Positions 11,160 to 22,510 of a stretch of DNA of 64,000 nt are shown here, one piece after another. The stretch covers positions 36,057,579 through 36,121,578 of the forward strand of contig OU342638.1 in NCBI GenBank assembly GCA_910589415.1, read 5' to 3'. The position numbers and the translations under genes were made by a program. Source of the stretch: Malachius bipustulatus. Its lineage: Eukaryota > Arthropoda > Insecta > Coleoptera > Melyridae. A model generated the notes under the pieces. It was given only the letters and a program-made list of their open reading frames with translations, made no database searches and had not been told where the DNA came from. Numbering within the stretch: position 1 is the first letter of the stretch; every line of letters starts with the position of its first letter.

Positions 11160-12660
11160 AGGTCGGGGTGTCTTAAATTATAACCGCGTGCAACCCCCAA
11201 ATAGAGTTAAGCGGCCCGAGGAGGGGGGAAACTAAAGAAATCCTACACAGCATGACAACACTGCAGAGATCTCGACGAGCATTATTAAAGAGGGAAACGT
11301 GCTGCTCCCATCTGACAACAGTGGAAGAGGGCCGCAAATCTGGGAGCGGCGTAAAATTGAAACTTCTGAGACTGCGACTTGACAAAGAATATGTATTTAA
11401 TCATAGTCCCAGAGTACGATAATTTAAAAAGAATCAGTGATCATTTTGACATGTCATGATTTATCTTACGTGTCAAAATAATCGAAATCTTGATTTTTTT
11501 CACTAAAATAAAGGAACTTAAACAATCTGGCAACAGTGAGACATGAAACGCTGCCCTAGCTACTATTTTATTTATGAAATAAAGAAACTAGTCAATAGGA
11601 TCAAAAGAGAAGCTGGATTAATGCAGTGTTTTTGAAAAATGTCACTGTACTGTTACCAGGTTAGGTAGATTTCGCATTTTTATGTTGTAGAAGATTTCAA
11701 ATGTGGCAATGTTGTAAAATTGAAACTTCTGAAATTGCGATTTGGAAAAATTCTATTTTTTTAAACAATAAAGACAATTGTGACAATTGAAAAAGAAGAA
11801 GCAATTCGTGCTTCTTATTAACTGGAACATGAACCAATTATAAAAAGACCTTGCTTGTCAAAACAATAAAAATTTGATTTTTTTCTCAAAAGAATAGGAA
11901 AATTTGCATGAACTGACAACAGTGCGACACGATCCGGGGTAGCAACTATTTTGTGAAATATAAAAAAATCTGTTTTTTTTTTTTAACGGGAACAAAAATT
12001 GGATTAATTAATTAAAGCTATTGCTGAGAGTAAAATAATGATAAATAAGCAGTTTTTCTGAAAAATATAATTGCACTGTTGTCAGGTTAGGTACTATAAC
12101 AAAAAAAGGGGTAAATTTTCTCATTATTTTTATAAGTCGATTCTGGGGAGAGCTATGCCTTCAATTTTAGTTTTAATCTATTATCACGAAAAACAAGGAC
12201 GAGCAATATAGGCACTGTTGCCAGATTGGACGAAATTACCTTGTGAAATTTTTTATTTACACAGAACTGGGGATTTTTTCGTTTAAAACAATTCTCAAGC
12301 AAAAGAGGAAGACTCGTTATTGGAGCTATTGCCAGATAGGGCGAGATAACTAGTTTCAGGGTAAAAATACCAAGACCCCGTTTTACGTACAGTTATTGGG
12401 CAGAGAATCGACCCAGATCTCGAATTTTCTTGTTAATAAATAAGCTCTGTTGCCAACTATGATGGTAGAATAATAACCCTTCTGGCCTGTATTCTATTTA
12501 TTTGTAAGGAAACCTGTTTATAGTTTATGAGAGAGAAAGAGAAACAAGTGCTGATGTATTGTTGCCAGATCGGGCGGTATAAAATGCAACAATAAAATTT
12601 TTTAACGTTATGAGATTTAAAAATTAACTTATTAAAAAAAACACTCAAATTTGATATGTT
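11160..12660. repeat. Degenerate tandem repeat, unit about 370-430 bp, downstream of AdipoR
   Basis: Blocks recur in the same order: TAAAATTGAAACTTCTGA at about 11353 and 11716; GGCAACAGTG/GACAACAGTG near 11531 and 11911; a GTTACCAGG/GTTGTCAGG plus TTAGGTA block near 11650 and 12078; and GTCAAAAtaat followed by a T-run near 11472 and 11857. Further decayed units carry CTGTTGCCAGAT-like words to about 12570. Spacing is 363-430 bp, so this is an old, diverged tandem array. Confidence 0.6.
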
Positions 12661-13997
12661 CAATAATCACGAAAACGAAACGGTTAAAAAAACAAAAAAA
12701 AAACATAAAAACAATATAAAGATTTAATAATTAATTAAATTAAAATATATTTACAAATTGCTTTAAAATTAAAAACTATCAGAAAAACATAATTCGGTAC
12801 ACTAACAAACTAATCAGAGAAGAAACAAACAAACAAGAAAATAAAATAAAAGTAAAAACTAACAGAAATGAGAAACAAAAAATTATAATAATAGTAAAAG
12901 AGAAATTAAAGCGTAATTTTTTTAATAAAACGGGTTAGGCATCGATCGACATCAAATGAAGAATTCATTAATTTAATCGCTCGTTTCATAATAAAGTCAA
13001 TTTCGGGTATCTTGGTGTACGTGTGTTCGGATCTAATGTCAATTTTTGCATCTTCAACAGGATTTCGAGATTAAAGGGTCGAGTCAAAGGTAATTTTTGA
13101 ATGCAAATCTCATTTTAGAAAGTGACCAAAACACTCGAGTCTGACTATAATTAAGTACCGATTTAATCAAATGTAACTCATCTTCCGAAACATGAAACAC
13201 TCAGATTTTAAAGTATTTTTGTACCAGAAATATATATCATATCGTATATTTTTATATATACCTCTATATTTATAATTTATGTATAACACAGTAGAAGGAT
13301 CACTAAAGTTAACTCTAAACACACTCAAACCGAGCGCTATTATTAATATAAACAGACGGATCGTCGCCAAAATTGACCCGTTAATCAGCCCGCCGCTCTG
13401 ATGATTCGAAAACCAAAACGTGCCCCGTTAAACCTGCTAATCGTAATTATGATTACGTTAAATCGCCCTGAATTGAAATAATACTACTTATAATAATAAT
13501 AATAATAACTAGTTAAATCACTTTTACATCAACCAATTTAAAATAACCGGCCCATCAAAGTATCAGGGAATTTTATTAAGGGACGAGTTTCTTTTTTGAT
13601 ATTTTCTAGAGGGATCTTTGCTTACTTTGCAACAAAAAGCGTTATAATAGAAAACATCTAAAAAAATCTCACCCCCAACACCTAATCTGATTTAAAATTG
13701 CATTCACTAACGACTCGTTAATTGATACAATTTTAAATTTTACATCAATCCCTTCGTTAATTTAATTCAATTCCCCGACACCTTGCACTCGTACACAAAC
13801 CATAAACCCCGATCCTAACCTCAAAACGATTAATAAAATATACCCCCCTCTCCTACCTGGCGTGTTCAAAAGAAACAGCACCCCGGAAAATCACACCGCT
13901 CGTTAACTCCACATTACAATAATAACGGTAAGGTTACGCAATCGAGACCACAAATCGTTCTCCCCCTCCCGATCACCGAAGGCATAACCTATCTCTC
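12661..13997. other. AT-rich DNA directly 3' of the AdipoR stop
   Basis: No gene seen. Because AdipoR is transcribed leftwards and stops at 13998, at least the right part is likely its 3' UTR. A short TAA microsatellite lies near 13490-13507. Confidence 0.45.
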
Positions 13998-16900
13998 TCA
14001 ATAGATCGGATTGTCCGGTATCTCGCACTGTCCTATTGTGACCCTGTGCATGGCCATCTCGCTGATCCCGTGGTAGTGGACGAAGGCGCCGCCCAGCACA
14101 AACACGTGGAAAATCTGGTGCGAGTGGAGCCAGATGTCGAACTTGCCGGGGAACCAACGTTCGGGTACCCGGAGCGCGTACAGCATCGCCCCCATTATGT
14201 ACAGGGTGCCCATCAGGATCAGCCAGCCCAGGGACTTCTGGCTGACGTTGTTGAACCAACCCTCGACGATGCCGTAATGGATGGCCGGGATGATGCCGGA
14301 CAGGCCAAACGTCATGAAGACGGCCGCCCTGAACGGCCGCCAGGCCGACTCCGAGAACTTGTCCCAAAGGGAAACCTGCCCGTGTCATGGTAAATTAAAA
14401 TCTCATACTTATGTCCCTTTTTTAGAAGGGTAATTATGCAATTTCATGCTATTAATGTGCTGATGATCATGCTGGATGGGCTCACGAGAGTTAATGACTA
14501 CTTATGATAGTTTAAATATAAATGTTACGTTACGATTGCTATATGTTCAAATGAGCATATTAAGAAAGTAAGCAGGAATGAGAAAAAGTAATGCAAATGC
14601 AAAAAAAAAAAACTCACCATAATACTGGTCAATCCGAGCGCGCTGACAACCGACAGATAGATCACCTTCGGCTTCAAGTGACAATAGAACCCATAATAAA
14701 CCCACGGCACAAACGATCCCATAATCAGCATCGCTATCCCGCAATAGTCCAGCTTCGAGAACAGCTTCCCGATGAACTGAGAGTGACAGTTGACGGTGTG
14801 GAACATAAACGAGAACCCGAGACAGATGATCGCGCCGGCGAAGAACGCCCCGAAGACGATTTTCTCCTGCATCTCGATCTCCATTGCGGGTCGCATCAGG
14901 AAGTAAGCTGCGATCCCTGCGTATAACCAAAAAAATAAATCAACAAACCGATCGAAAAATAGAACAAACATCCGACTCACCCATGAAGGCGACGCAGCCC
15001 AACAGGTGGGTCCATATGTTGGCGGTCTCCGTGTGGATCCGGAAGATGCTCCGGAAGCAGGCTCGGAAGCTGGGGAGAGGCGGACGGTGGCCGAAGATCA
15101 GGAAGTCGTTGTCCTGGAGCCAGGCGGGAAGGTTCCGGAAGTGGCACACCGACCAGCCGGCCTGGATCATCTTCCGGACGACGTGCTCGGCCTGCGAGGC
15201 CGCGTTGTGGGCGAGGGCGCTGATGTCGAGCTCGTCCCCTGAAACAAAACCCACTGTTCAACCGAGTTCAGTGTGTGTCATTAGATAGGCCGATACAGAC
15301 ATTTTTGTGGGGGGAGGGGGGGGTCAGAAATAATAACAAATTGGGAAAGTTCAATCAAGCTTTGTTAGTGAAAATGTACGATCTCTTTGAAATAAAAATG
15401 ACCCAAAGAAACTGTCAGCCTAAACTTCTCTTTGGTAGTAGCGTAATAGTTCAATCAAGCTTGGTACAGTGAAGCTTAGTAATGAAAGTTTCTTTAATAA
15501 CTTGACTCAAGAAGCTTTCTTTGACAGTCAAAGTTACGGTCATTTTAGTTGCAAGCTACTTCAATGAAGCTTAGCAAGATGAATACAACTTTGGTAACAG
15601 CCTTGTCAATGAAGCTTTGTCAGTCTCTATTTGTCTCTTCTGTAGTAGCCCTAGTCTGGTTCAGTGAAGCCTATCAAGATGAAAATCTCTTTAGTACCAA
15701 CAATCAAGTTTTCAGTCTTGTTCAGTAGTAGCCTGGTTCAATGAAGCTTAGCGAGAGTAAAGTCTCTTTAGTGATAACTGACAACTCTTTATTTATGTTT
15801 CTTTAGTAGTAGCCCTAGCCTGGTTCAATGAAGCTCATCAAAATGAAAGCCTCTTTAGTAACAAAGAAGCTTAATCAGTCGTCTTTAATAGTAGCCTGGT
15901 TCATTGAAGCTTAGCGAGAGTAAAGTCTCTTTAGTGACAACTGACAATGGAGCTGGTAAGTTTCTTTAGCCGTAGCCTGGTTCAGTGAAGCTTAGAAAAA
16001 GCCTTGTCAGCTGCAGGTATCAGTAACAATGAAGCTTTGTCAGTCTCTATTTATGTCTCTTCTGTAGCAGCCCTAGCTTGGTTCAGTGAAGCTCATCAAG
16101 ATGAAAATCTCTTTAGTAACAACAATGAAGTTTTCAGTCTTGTCAGCAGTAGCCTGGTTCAGTGAAGCTTAGAAAGAACGCTTCTTTAGTAACAGCCTTT
16201 TCAGCTGCAGCTATCAGTAACAATGAAGCTTTGTCAGTCTTTATTTATACTTCTTTAATAGTAGCCCTAGCCTGGTTCAATGACGCTTATCAAGATGAAG
16301 CCTTTTTAGTATCAGTCTTGTTTAGTAGTAGCCTGGTTCATTGAAGCTTAACAAGAGTCTCTTTAGTGACAATGAAGCTTAGCAAGAACGCCTCTTTAGT
16401 AGCAGCCCTGTCAGCTGCTACTAAATCAGTAACAATGAAACTTTGTCAGTCTCTATTTATGTTTCTTTAATGAAGGCCCTGGCCTGGTTCAATGAAGCTT
16501 ATCAAGATAAAAATCTCTTTAGTAAAAATGAAGCTCAAACAGTCTCGTTTAGTAGTAACCTGGTACAGTGAAGCTTAGCAAGATGAAGGTCTCAGTAGTG
16601 ACTCGGCTCAATGAAGCTTTGCCGGTCAGAACTGCGACCTCTTCAGTTCAGCAGCAGCAGCAGTAGCAGACCTAATCAAGTCAGAGCATAAGAGAGAAAA
16701 AAACACAGTGAGCAGAGTTAAGAAAGCGGCCAAATAATAGTAATAATAATAATAAATATAAAATAACCGGGAACCGGTATAATATTACACTACCTGCAAG
16801 TAGATTAGTGGAAGCGAAAATAATAATAATAATAATCGAAAATTATAGGGGGGGTGTTTCTACACTACCTGTACCTAAAACTGCAGCTTTTAGTACTTCA

Positions 16901-19900
16901 CTCATTTCTGAATCCAGGACGTGTTCGTTTTCCGGAGTGGACGGCAACGGGCATCCGACGCAGTCCTCTTCCACCTGTAAACAAACGAATGGCGAATCAA
17001 AAATGGTGATTTTCCTGTCGTAAAAATCTAATTTGACACATGATAATGTCAGCTGTCACTCTTATCTTATTCTATCAATCTCGATTGTTTTCTGAATCAA
17101 AAGAAACAATAACTTTGTGAAATTTTCGAGAATTTGACAATCAAATTCGAGTTACGAGAATGTCAAAATAGTCAGCTGTCGACTTGTCATATTTATGTCG
17201 ATTAGTATTGACAATCAATAATTGTTTGAATTCAAAATTGTTGAACTTTCTGGAATTACAAGCTTTTTTATTAATGAATGTAGAATTCCTATGAGCTCTG
17301 TTTGGTATTATAATGTCAGCTGTCATTGTTATAATAATATGTCAGCTGTCATTATCATATCAAGTCAGCTATTAACAATCTAGTCTTTTTTAAATAAAAA
17401 TGGCAGAAATAACAACAATGCTTAAAATACTGTATCAGCTCTGAGAATAATTATCTCATTAAACAGAGGACCAAGTTTCCCTATTCTTCTTATTTTATGG
17501 CTTATTTCTGGTGCACTTAGCCAGCTTCAAGTCTATTAAACTATTTTTTTCCCGGTTTGACTCCTCAGCAGCAGAGGATCAAGTTGTGCCAAATGTTTAG
17601 CCAGCTCTCTATTTTTGATTCAATTTTTTTATATTATAAAAATTTTAACATTAAAAAAATTACTTTTCAAAAAGAAAGATAGGCATGTTGGTACTGAATA
17701 CCAAGGCCATTATCGCTCAACAATAAAAAGAAGAAAGACTAGATAAGAAAGAAGAATTTGGATCATATAAATTCAAGAATTCGTTGACAATACTAGACGA
17801 AGTAACAAACATCGGACAAGTAAAAAAAGTGATTCGTTTCAACTTTCCATTAATATGAGAACCGTACACAAAAACAAAGGAAGGCGAGATAACCCTCTCT
17901 TCACCTCAATCTTCATTCAAGGTCCGGCAAGAGAATAGTTTTTACATAACCGGGTGATCAGGAGACGTCAACATTCTCATTCGACTTGATAAAATTTTAC
18001 TCGCTTATCTGTAGAAAAACAAAAAATATTCGCTACCTAATGTTAAGTGGGTCAAAGTAGATAAGCTCCTCTCGATAAACATGTCATTAAATCCTGTCCC
18101 GGTTCCCCTAGTCACATTTTATTATGTGGATATTGTGAAGAAGGAGGGAGCGCTTCAGGTGGTAAGGGGGATGGGGATTGGGATGGGTGAGAGGGAGGGG
18201 GAGGAGAATGAGAATGACGAGAAGGGGAAGAAAAAAAAATAAGAAAAAGGAGAAGGAGGAGAAAAGTACGACTGATCATTTAATAATCAATAAATCCTGT
18301 TTTTCTAATAATTTCTCAATAACTAATCTAATAACAATTACATAAGCAGAACGGTCGCCAAAAACGTGTCCTTCACGGTATCGACATACCGTACCGGTAC
18401 CGTACCATATTAAGCTGCTAAAACGTAAAAAATTCCACTTGAGCAATTACTCGATCCGATAGGTAAATAAACAACAATTAAAACCGCATCCACTTTATCT
18501 GGCTTCGACATAATCATCCCATTTATGCACAACAGATGCCGATAAAATGGAAAGTTAATTAGGTACGAATACGAATAGATAAAAAAACTAATAAAAGAAG
18601 TGGGAGCACTTTCTCCTCTCGATCGAATGATGGAGATACAGGGATCGATTTGATGAACAAATCGAGTCAAAAAATAATGATCGCATCAATATCTCAATAA
18701 AAATGATGACCATACTGAATTATTAATCATCTAATTATTAACGCTGAGGTAATTGTGTACATGGATGTTTAATTTAATGGAAAAATGCTTTATTACCTTT
18801 AAAAGATCAACATAAAACCCTGATAAACAGATAAAAGTGATGATGATGATGATTCAAGTCAAGGTCAAGTTTAATTTAACTCCAGTTTTTTTTCATAGTC
18901 GACTTTCTTATCTTTATTTGAATCATTTTGGGTCTGGTGGATTATAACACACTCAGATTTTTTTTATATAAAACGTTGATTTATGACCAATTTTTATGAA
19001 TCTTGAAGAAAATTTGCTCATTTTAGATAAAATATGACGGAAATTGAACCTAAAAAGGTCATAAAGTTAGACCAAAAATGAGTTAGTGTCCAGTTAACTT
19101 TACTAAAGTGACAGATTCATACTCATAGAACAAATAATAAAAATGTGGTGCAACGTTGCCAGATTTATTTTTATTACTTATATCTTGTGATATATTATTA
19201 TTTGATGAATTAATACCTACTAGTTACTTTTCAAATACTACATTAACACTCTTTATGGTGAATTTTTAGTAATCTTTATGTAAATTTTTTAGTAAATATT
19301 GAAATTGAAATATGAATGGCATGGCAACGTTGCATAAATGACGAGTCCTAGTAAACAGGAAAGATTTCTTTCAAAATTGTCTGACAGATAAGCGATTTTC
19401 TGCTTAAATCGTCTTGTTTCAAGATGAGCGGTTCTTCCTATAAAGAAATTTTCCAAAAATTCGGAGTGACTTTTAATCCACCAGAGCCCTACGATCAAAC
19501 AAAGATAATCTAAAATTCCAAAAGACGAGAAAGAGAAAAGAGACGAGTTGATCATTCTGACAAAATCAGCCCCCTAAAAACTGCTTCAAAAAACCTGCTG
19601 TGCTACCGAGACCGCAGAAAGAGTCCAAAAAAAGGAAACAATCTAAAAAAACTCTGCCGGCTGGATCCATACAAACAATGCATGGAGTAGAAACATGACC
19701 AACGATAATGGGACAGAGGATGGAAGTTGCTGAAAATAATCGAAGTTAAATAGTTCGGTCATTATACAGGCTGTTGAAAAAGTCGTGGAAAAAATCAACA
19801 ACACACTACAACCGTGTTGTGGGATTTCAAAAATCGAAACGAAAAAATTCTATTTAATTTTTTTCCGAGATATCGCAATAATTTGTAGGGCTGTGCTTTT

Positions 19901-21783
19901 TATTAAATTTTCCTAACCGGTTGTACCTTCGTAATAAGAATGTCACATTTTCATTAATTTGGCCAAATTCGAGTGTTAATTGATGGTGATTTTGAAATTT
20001 AAAAGTTAATTTGGTCACATGCAGCTGACGAGAAATTGATTAGAACTTGGTAGAGAGGTCATATGGTCATTGTTAGGTTTTTAGCCTTCAGTTGCTACAA
20101 TAATCGGCACTGGAGCATCGGCCTTTCAGTTTTCAGCAGCAAGAATCTGTCGGTTATAAATTGCTGATGCTATATTCGTTCCATGACCATTTCATTTTCT
20201 TGAAATTTCAGAGGAGAGAGAACCTCTTATACTATAAATAAACTATAATAAAACTTCCTAGACTATAAAACGGTTAACCGATAGTAAAAAATACTAATGC
20301 CCGGTTGCACGAACGTAATTAAAAATCTGTGAGATAATCATCGATTTTAAAACGCCCTGTATTATCAAAATATTGATCTGATAGTGCTGGAAACAATCTC
20401 TACTCCCTTGTAGAAGAGTTAATTACCAACAAATATTGAAATATATTTACTTGAAAATATTCACCATATTTTCAAAATTTGAAATTTAAAATCGGTAATT
20501 ATCTGAAATATTTTTAATTACTTTCGTGCAACCGGCCCTAACTGTTTAGAGTGGTTAAAAACGGTTAGTCGGTTAACCAGTTAACCGTCACAGCCCTAAT
20601 AATTTGTTTTTAAAATATGGCAACATTGCATTGAGTTTTCAGGTCAGGGTAAGAATCTGCACTCTCTTTTTGATTTTGCTATTCTATGGATTGAAGTTTG
20701 CAGTGATACCTATCTGTCAATTTGTCAAAATTCAGCCGCCATCTGACCATAATAGCTTTCATAATCATCATAATCAACATATTTACTGAATGGTAATTCC
20801 CTTTTGACTTTTATGATATTTCACCTTTTAGGTAAATATTAGCATTAAGTTTCCATAAATCAATTAATTTATTACAGTGCAATTATGTCAAACTAATAAG
20901 TCAAATTGTGATGACAATTACATTAGAACTGTCATTAAAAACCCAAAACCAAAAACCAGACAAGAGTGCAAAAGTACTTCTAAAATCAACTTTCACAACT
21001 TGCTGATGCCAATGTTGCCAGTTATAAAGGCAATGTTGCCAGTTCTTACCTCTATTTTTTATGTTTTGAAAATGAATTTAATCGTGTCTAACCACCAATT
21101 TAACGCATCGTTTGTCTTAAAATGTCGTTTTATATTTAAATTTCACAATAATTTTGATTTGTACAGGGCATATTATGATATAAGGTTATGTTGGGGAAAT
21201 TTTATATACGAAACTATAGAGCAGCTAGAACAAAACTGAAAGCAAATATTTTTCTTTTTCAGTCATGAGTAAGGTGTCATTCATTTTTTCCACACCCTGT
21301 AAGTATATAACCAATAGTTCTACAGGATAACAAGATGAAACTAAAAATTGCTTCAATGCAGAGAAGGGGTAATAATAACTGATGAGTAGATAATGAGTAT
21401 GCATTCATACAAAAGAGCAATAAAGTCAATGACGAAAATGAAAAAAGAAGAAAAAATTAGAAGTAAATGACAGATTGTCCTTGCCCTTGTCCTTCAAAAG
21501 GCTGTCATTCTAAACACAACCGCAAGACAAGTTTTTCGATCAACAGATTGATGACAATGCTTTTCTTTAACTTTAACCTTGATTAATAGAACAACAATAA
21601 ACAATAAAAAAAATATAAAGCAACAATAACAATCCTTACCAAAGAGTTAACATCTCCGTCCAGCAAATCCTTAATCTCCGACGATATCGACTCGTTCTCG
21701 GGGTCCCATAGCTTCCTCCTCCTCAGCCCCAAGTCCTCGTCGATATCGCTGATCGAGTCCTCTGCGTCGCTATAGTGTGACAT
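13998..21783 (-). CDS. AdipoR: Adiponectin receptor / PAQR family seven-helix protein (392 aa)
   Basis: Membrane ceramidase-like receptor of the PAQR family; AdipoR proteins link lipid and glucose metabolism to hormone signals. Coding exons, in transcript order on the minus strand: 21783-21640, 16974-16875, 15238-14981, 14916-14618 and 14375-13998. Phases fit and give 392 residues (human AdipoR1 375). The acidic N-terminus begins MSHYSDAEDSISDIDEDLGL. The conserved cytosolic segment follows (AWLQDNDFLIFGHRPPLPSF, RIHTETANIWTHLLG), then seven hydrophobic helices. The zinc ligands are His207 in SFMFHTVNCH and His353/His357 in SHQIFH. The strand places the N-terminal exon far upstream, with introns of 1.6 and 4.7 kb. 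Upstream codons in frame reach a stop in the preceding non-coding exon, so the ATG at 21783 is the best start. Confidence 0.95.
15330..16640. repeat. Degenerate intronic array rich in GAAGCTT words
   Basis: In the AdipoR intron (15239-16874) more than a dozen GAAGCTT/CAAGCTT words occur in about 1.3 kb, where chance would give less than one AAGCTT. They sit in recurring phrases such as GTAGCCTGGTTCA-TGAAGCTTAG, GTCTCTTTAGTAACA and GCTTTGTCAGTCTCTATTTAT, with irregular spacing of about 40-110 bp. It reads like an old minisatellite that has been scrambled by internal rearrangement. Confidence 0.75.
17046..17380. promoter_or_regulatory. Cluster of GTCAGCTGTC words in AdipoR intron
   Basis: GTCAGCTGTC occurs at about 17047, 17170, 17314 and 17341, with a fifth partial copy (GTCAGCT) near 17373, all just upstream of coding exon 2. 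Each contains a CAGCTG E-box and two TGTCA half-sites of the kind bound by TALE homeodomain proteins. Regulatory function is inference only. Confidence 0.3.
18141..18266 (+). other. Purine tract with G-quadruplex motif
   Basis: About 125 bases that are almost all A/G. At 18166-18187 four G-runs of 5, 4, 3 and 3 are separated by 2-3 bases, a canonical quadruplex pattern, followed by a GGGAGGGGGAGGAG stretch. It lies on the non-transcribed strand of the AdipoR intron. Confidence 0.6.
19886..20598. mobile_element. hAT-type element inserted in the outer element
   Basis: Ends TAGGGCTGTG and CACAGCCCTA, flanked by a perfect 8-bp target duplication ATAATTTG (19878-19885 and 20599-20606). Without the 20298-20538 insert it would be about 470 bp. 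The interior holds repeated GGTTAACC words near the right end. Non-autonomous. Confidence 0.8.
20298..20538. mobile_element. PIF/Harbinger-type MITE inserted in the hAT element
   Basis: 241 bp, with inverted ends of about 28 bp built on CCGGTTGCACGAA-GTAATT and a 3-bp TAA target duplication (20295-20297 and 20539-20541), the TWA duplication expected for PIF/Harbinger. No coding capacity. Confidence 0.75.
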
Positions 21784-21915
21784 CTCGGGTACGTCGTCGA
21801 GGGCACAACTGAACAAGAAAAAGTTACGTTTATTCAATTCTATGCACTGTCTCGCTGGAGACAAAGAGGAGACTTCGATTAACAGACCGAGACTGAACGG
21901 TTCGGGTTCACTCAC

Positions 21916-21985
21916 GTTTCCTTTCGACGGAGCTACCGTTTGGGGAACCGTGCGACGCGCGGTACAAAGGTCGAATTATTATCAC
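21916..21985 (-). other. Probable 5' non-coding exon of AdipoR
   Basis: On the minus strand the GC-rich sequence ending GGAAAC at 21916 is followed by a consensus GTGAGT donor. The first coding exon begins after a TTCAG acceptor at 21808. Reading frame upstream of the ATG closes here. The 5' limit is approximate; a CAG acceptor-like site sits near 21985. Confidence 0.5.
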
Positions 21986-22306
21986 TGATAAGCTCCCCGA
22001 GCTCCTCAAACTTGACCGAATCATCAAACACAAAGGTTCAAGTACCGAACTGGTTAAGCCAATTACGGAGCGTGAATGAGATAAGAGGACGTTGTGTAAT
22101 GTAAATTGTACCTAAATGTAAACGTCGTGCAATGCAATAATCAGATCTAACGGTTTGTGAGCGCGGAAATTATGTATCACCGAGATTGAGAAATTTTTTA
22201 TTGAAGACGTCATACGTACATGGATAAGTGTGTTGTCTGTTATGTAAAATAAAGCAATTAAAAAAGTCTCCTCTGGTGCTGGATGACGGTAAACGGGTCT
22301 ACTCAC

Positions 22307-22510
22307 CGTGTCCGACACCTGATCGATATTTATTTCGCTATTGTTGTTTGATTTTATTGCTCGCTGGCGAAAAAAAAACCATACGAAACGTCGCTCGCAG
22401 CAAGCTGTTCACTTTTCACTCGGGGAAATTCGATAAATTGTTGAGGATCGCGGAAAATCTTTACTTTTTAGTTGCCACTCGCTCCGCACTTTGTTCAACG
22501 TTCCTTCATC
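22307..22510 (-). other. Candidate distal 5' exon / promoter region of AdipoR
   Basis: A second strong minus-strand donor (ACACG followed by GTGAGT) is at 22307, at the end of a comparatively GC-rich, CpG-containing stretch. It would suit a first exon, or an alternative one, of AdipoR. No coding potential. Inferred from donor strength and composition only. Confidence 0.35.

Larger units (their letters stand above)
19767..21299. mobile_element. Outer element of a three-level nest (TA-flanked, mariner-like ends)
   Basis: Left end CAGGCTGTTG and right end CACACCCTG are flanked by TA (19765-19766 and 21300-21301). Subterminal sequence TGGAAAAAAT is shared in inverted form near both ends (about 19788 and 21282). 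The element is split by the hAT-type insertion at 19886-20598. No transposase was found. The ends are less exact than those of the inner elements. Confidence 0.45.

Noticed and set aside
13903..14393. Longer overlapping frames on both strands over the AdipoR last exon
   Set aside because: Only the frame ending at 13998 carries the SHQIFH and PERWFPGKFDIW motifs; the others are GC-rich shadow frames.
20877..21239. 120-residue plus-strand frame
   Set aside because: Lies inside the outer transposon of the nest; no transposase or other signature, and AT-rich low-information sequence.
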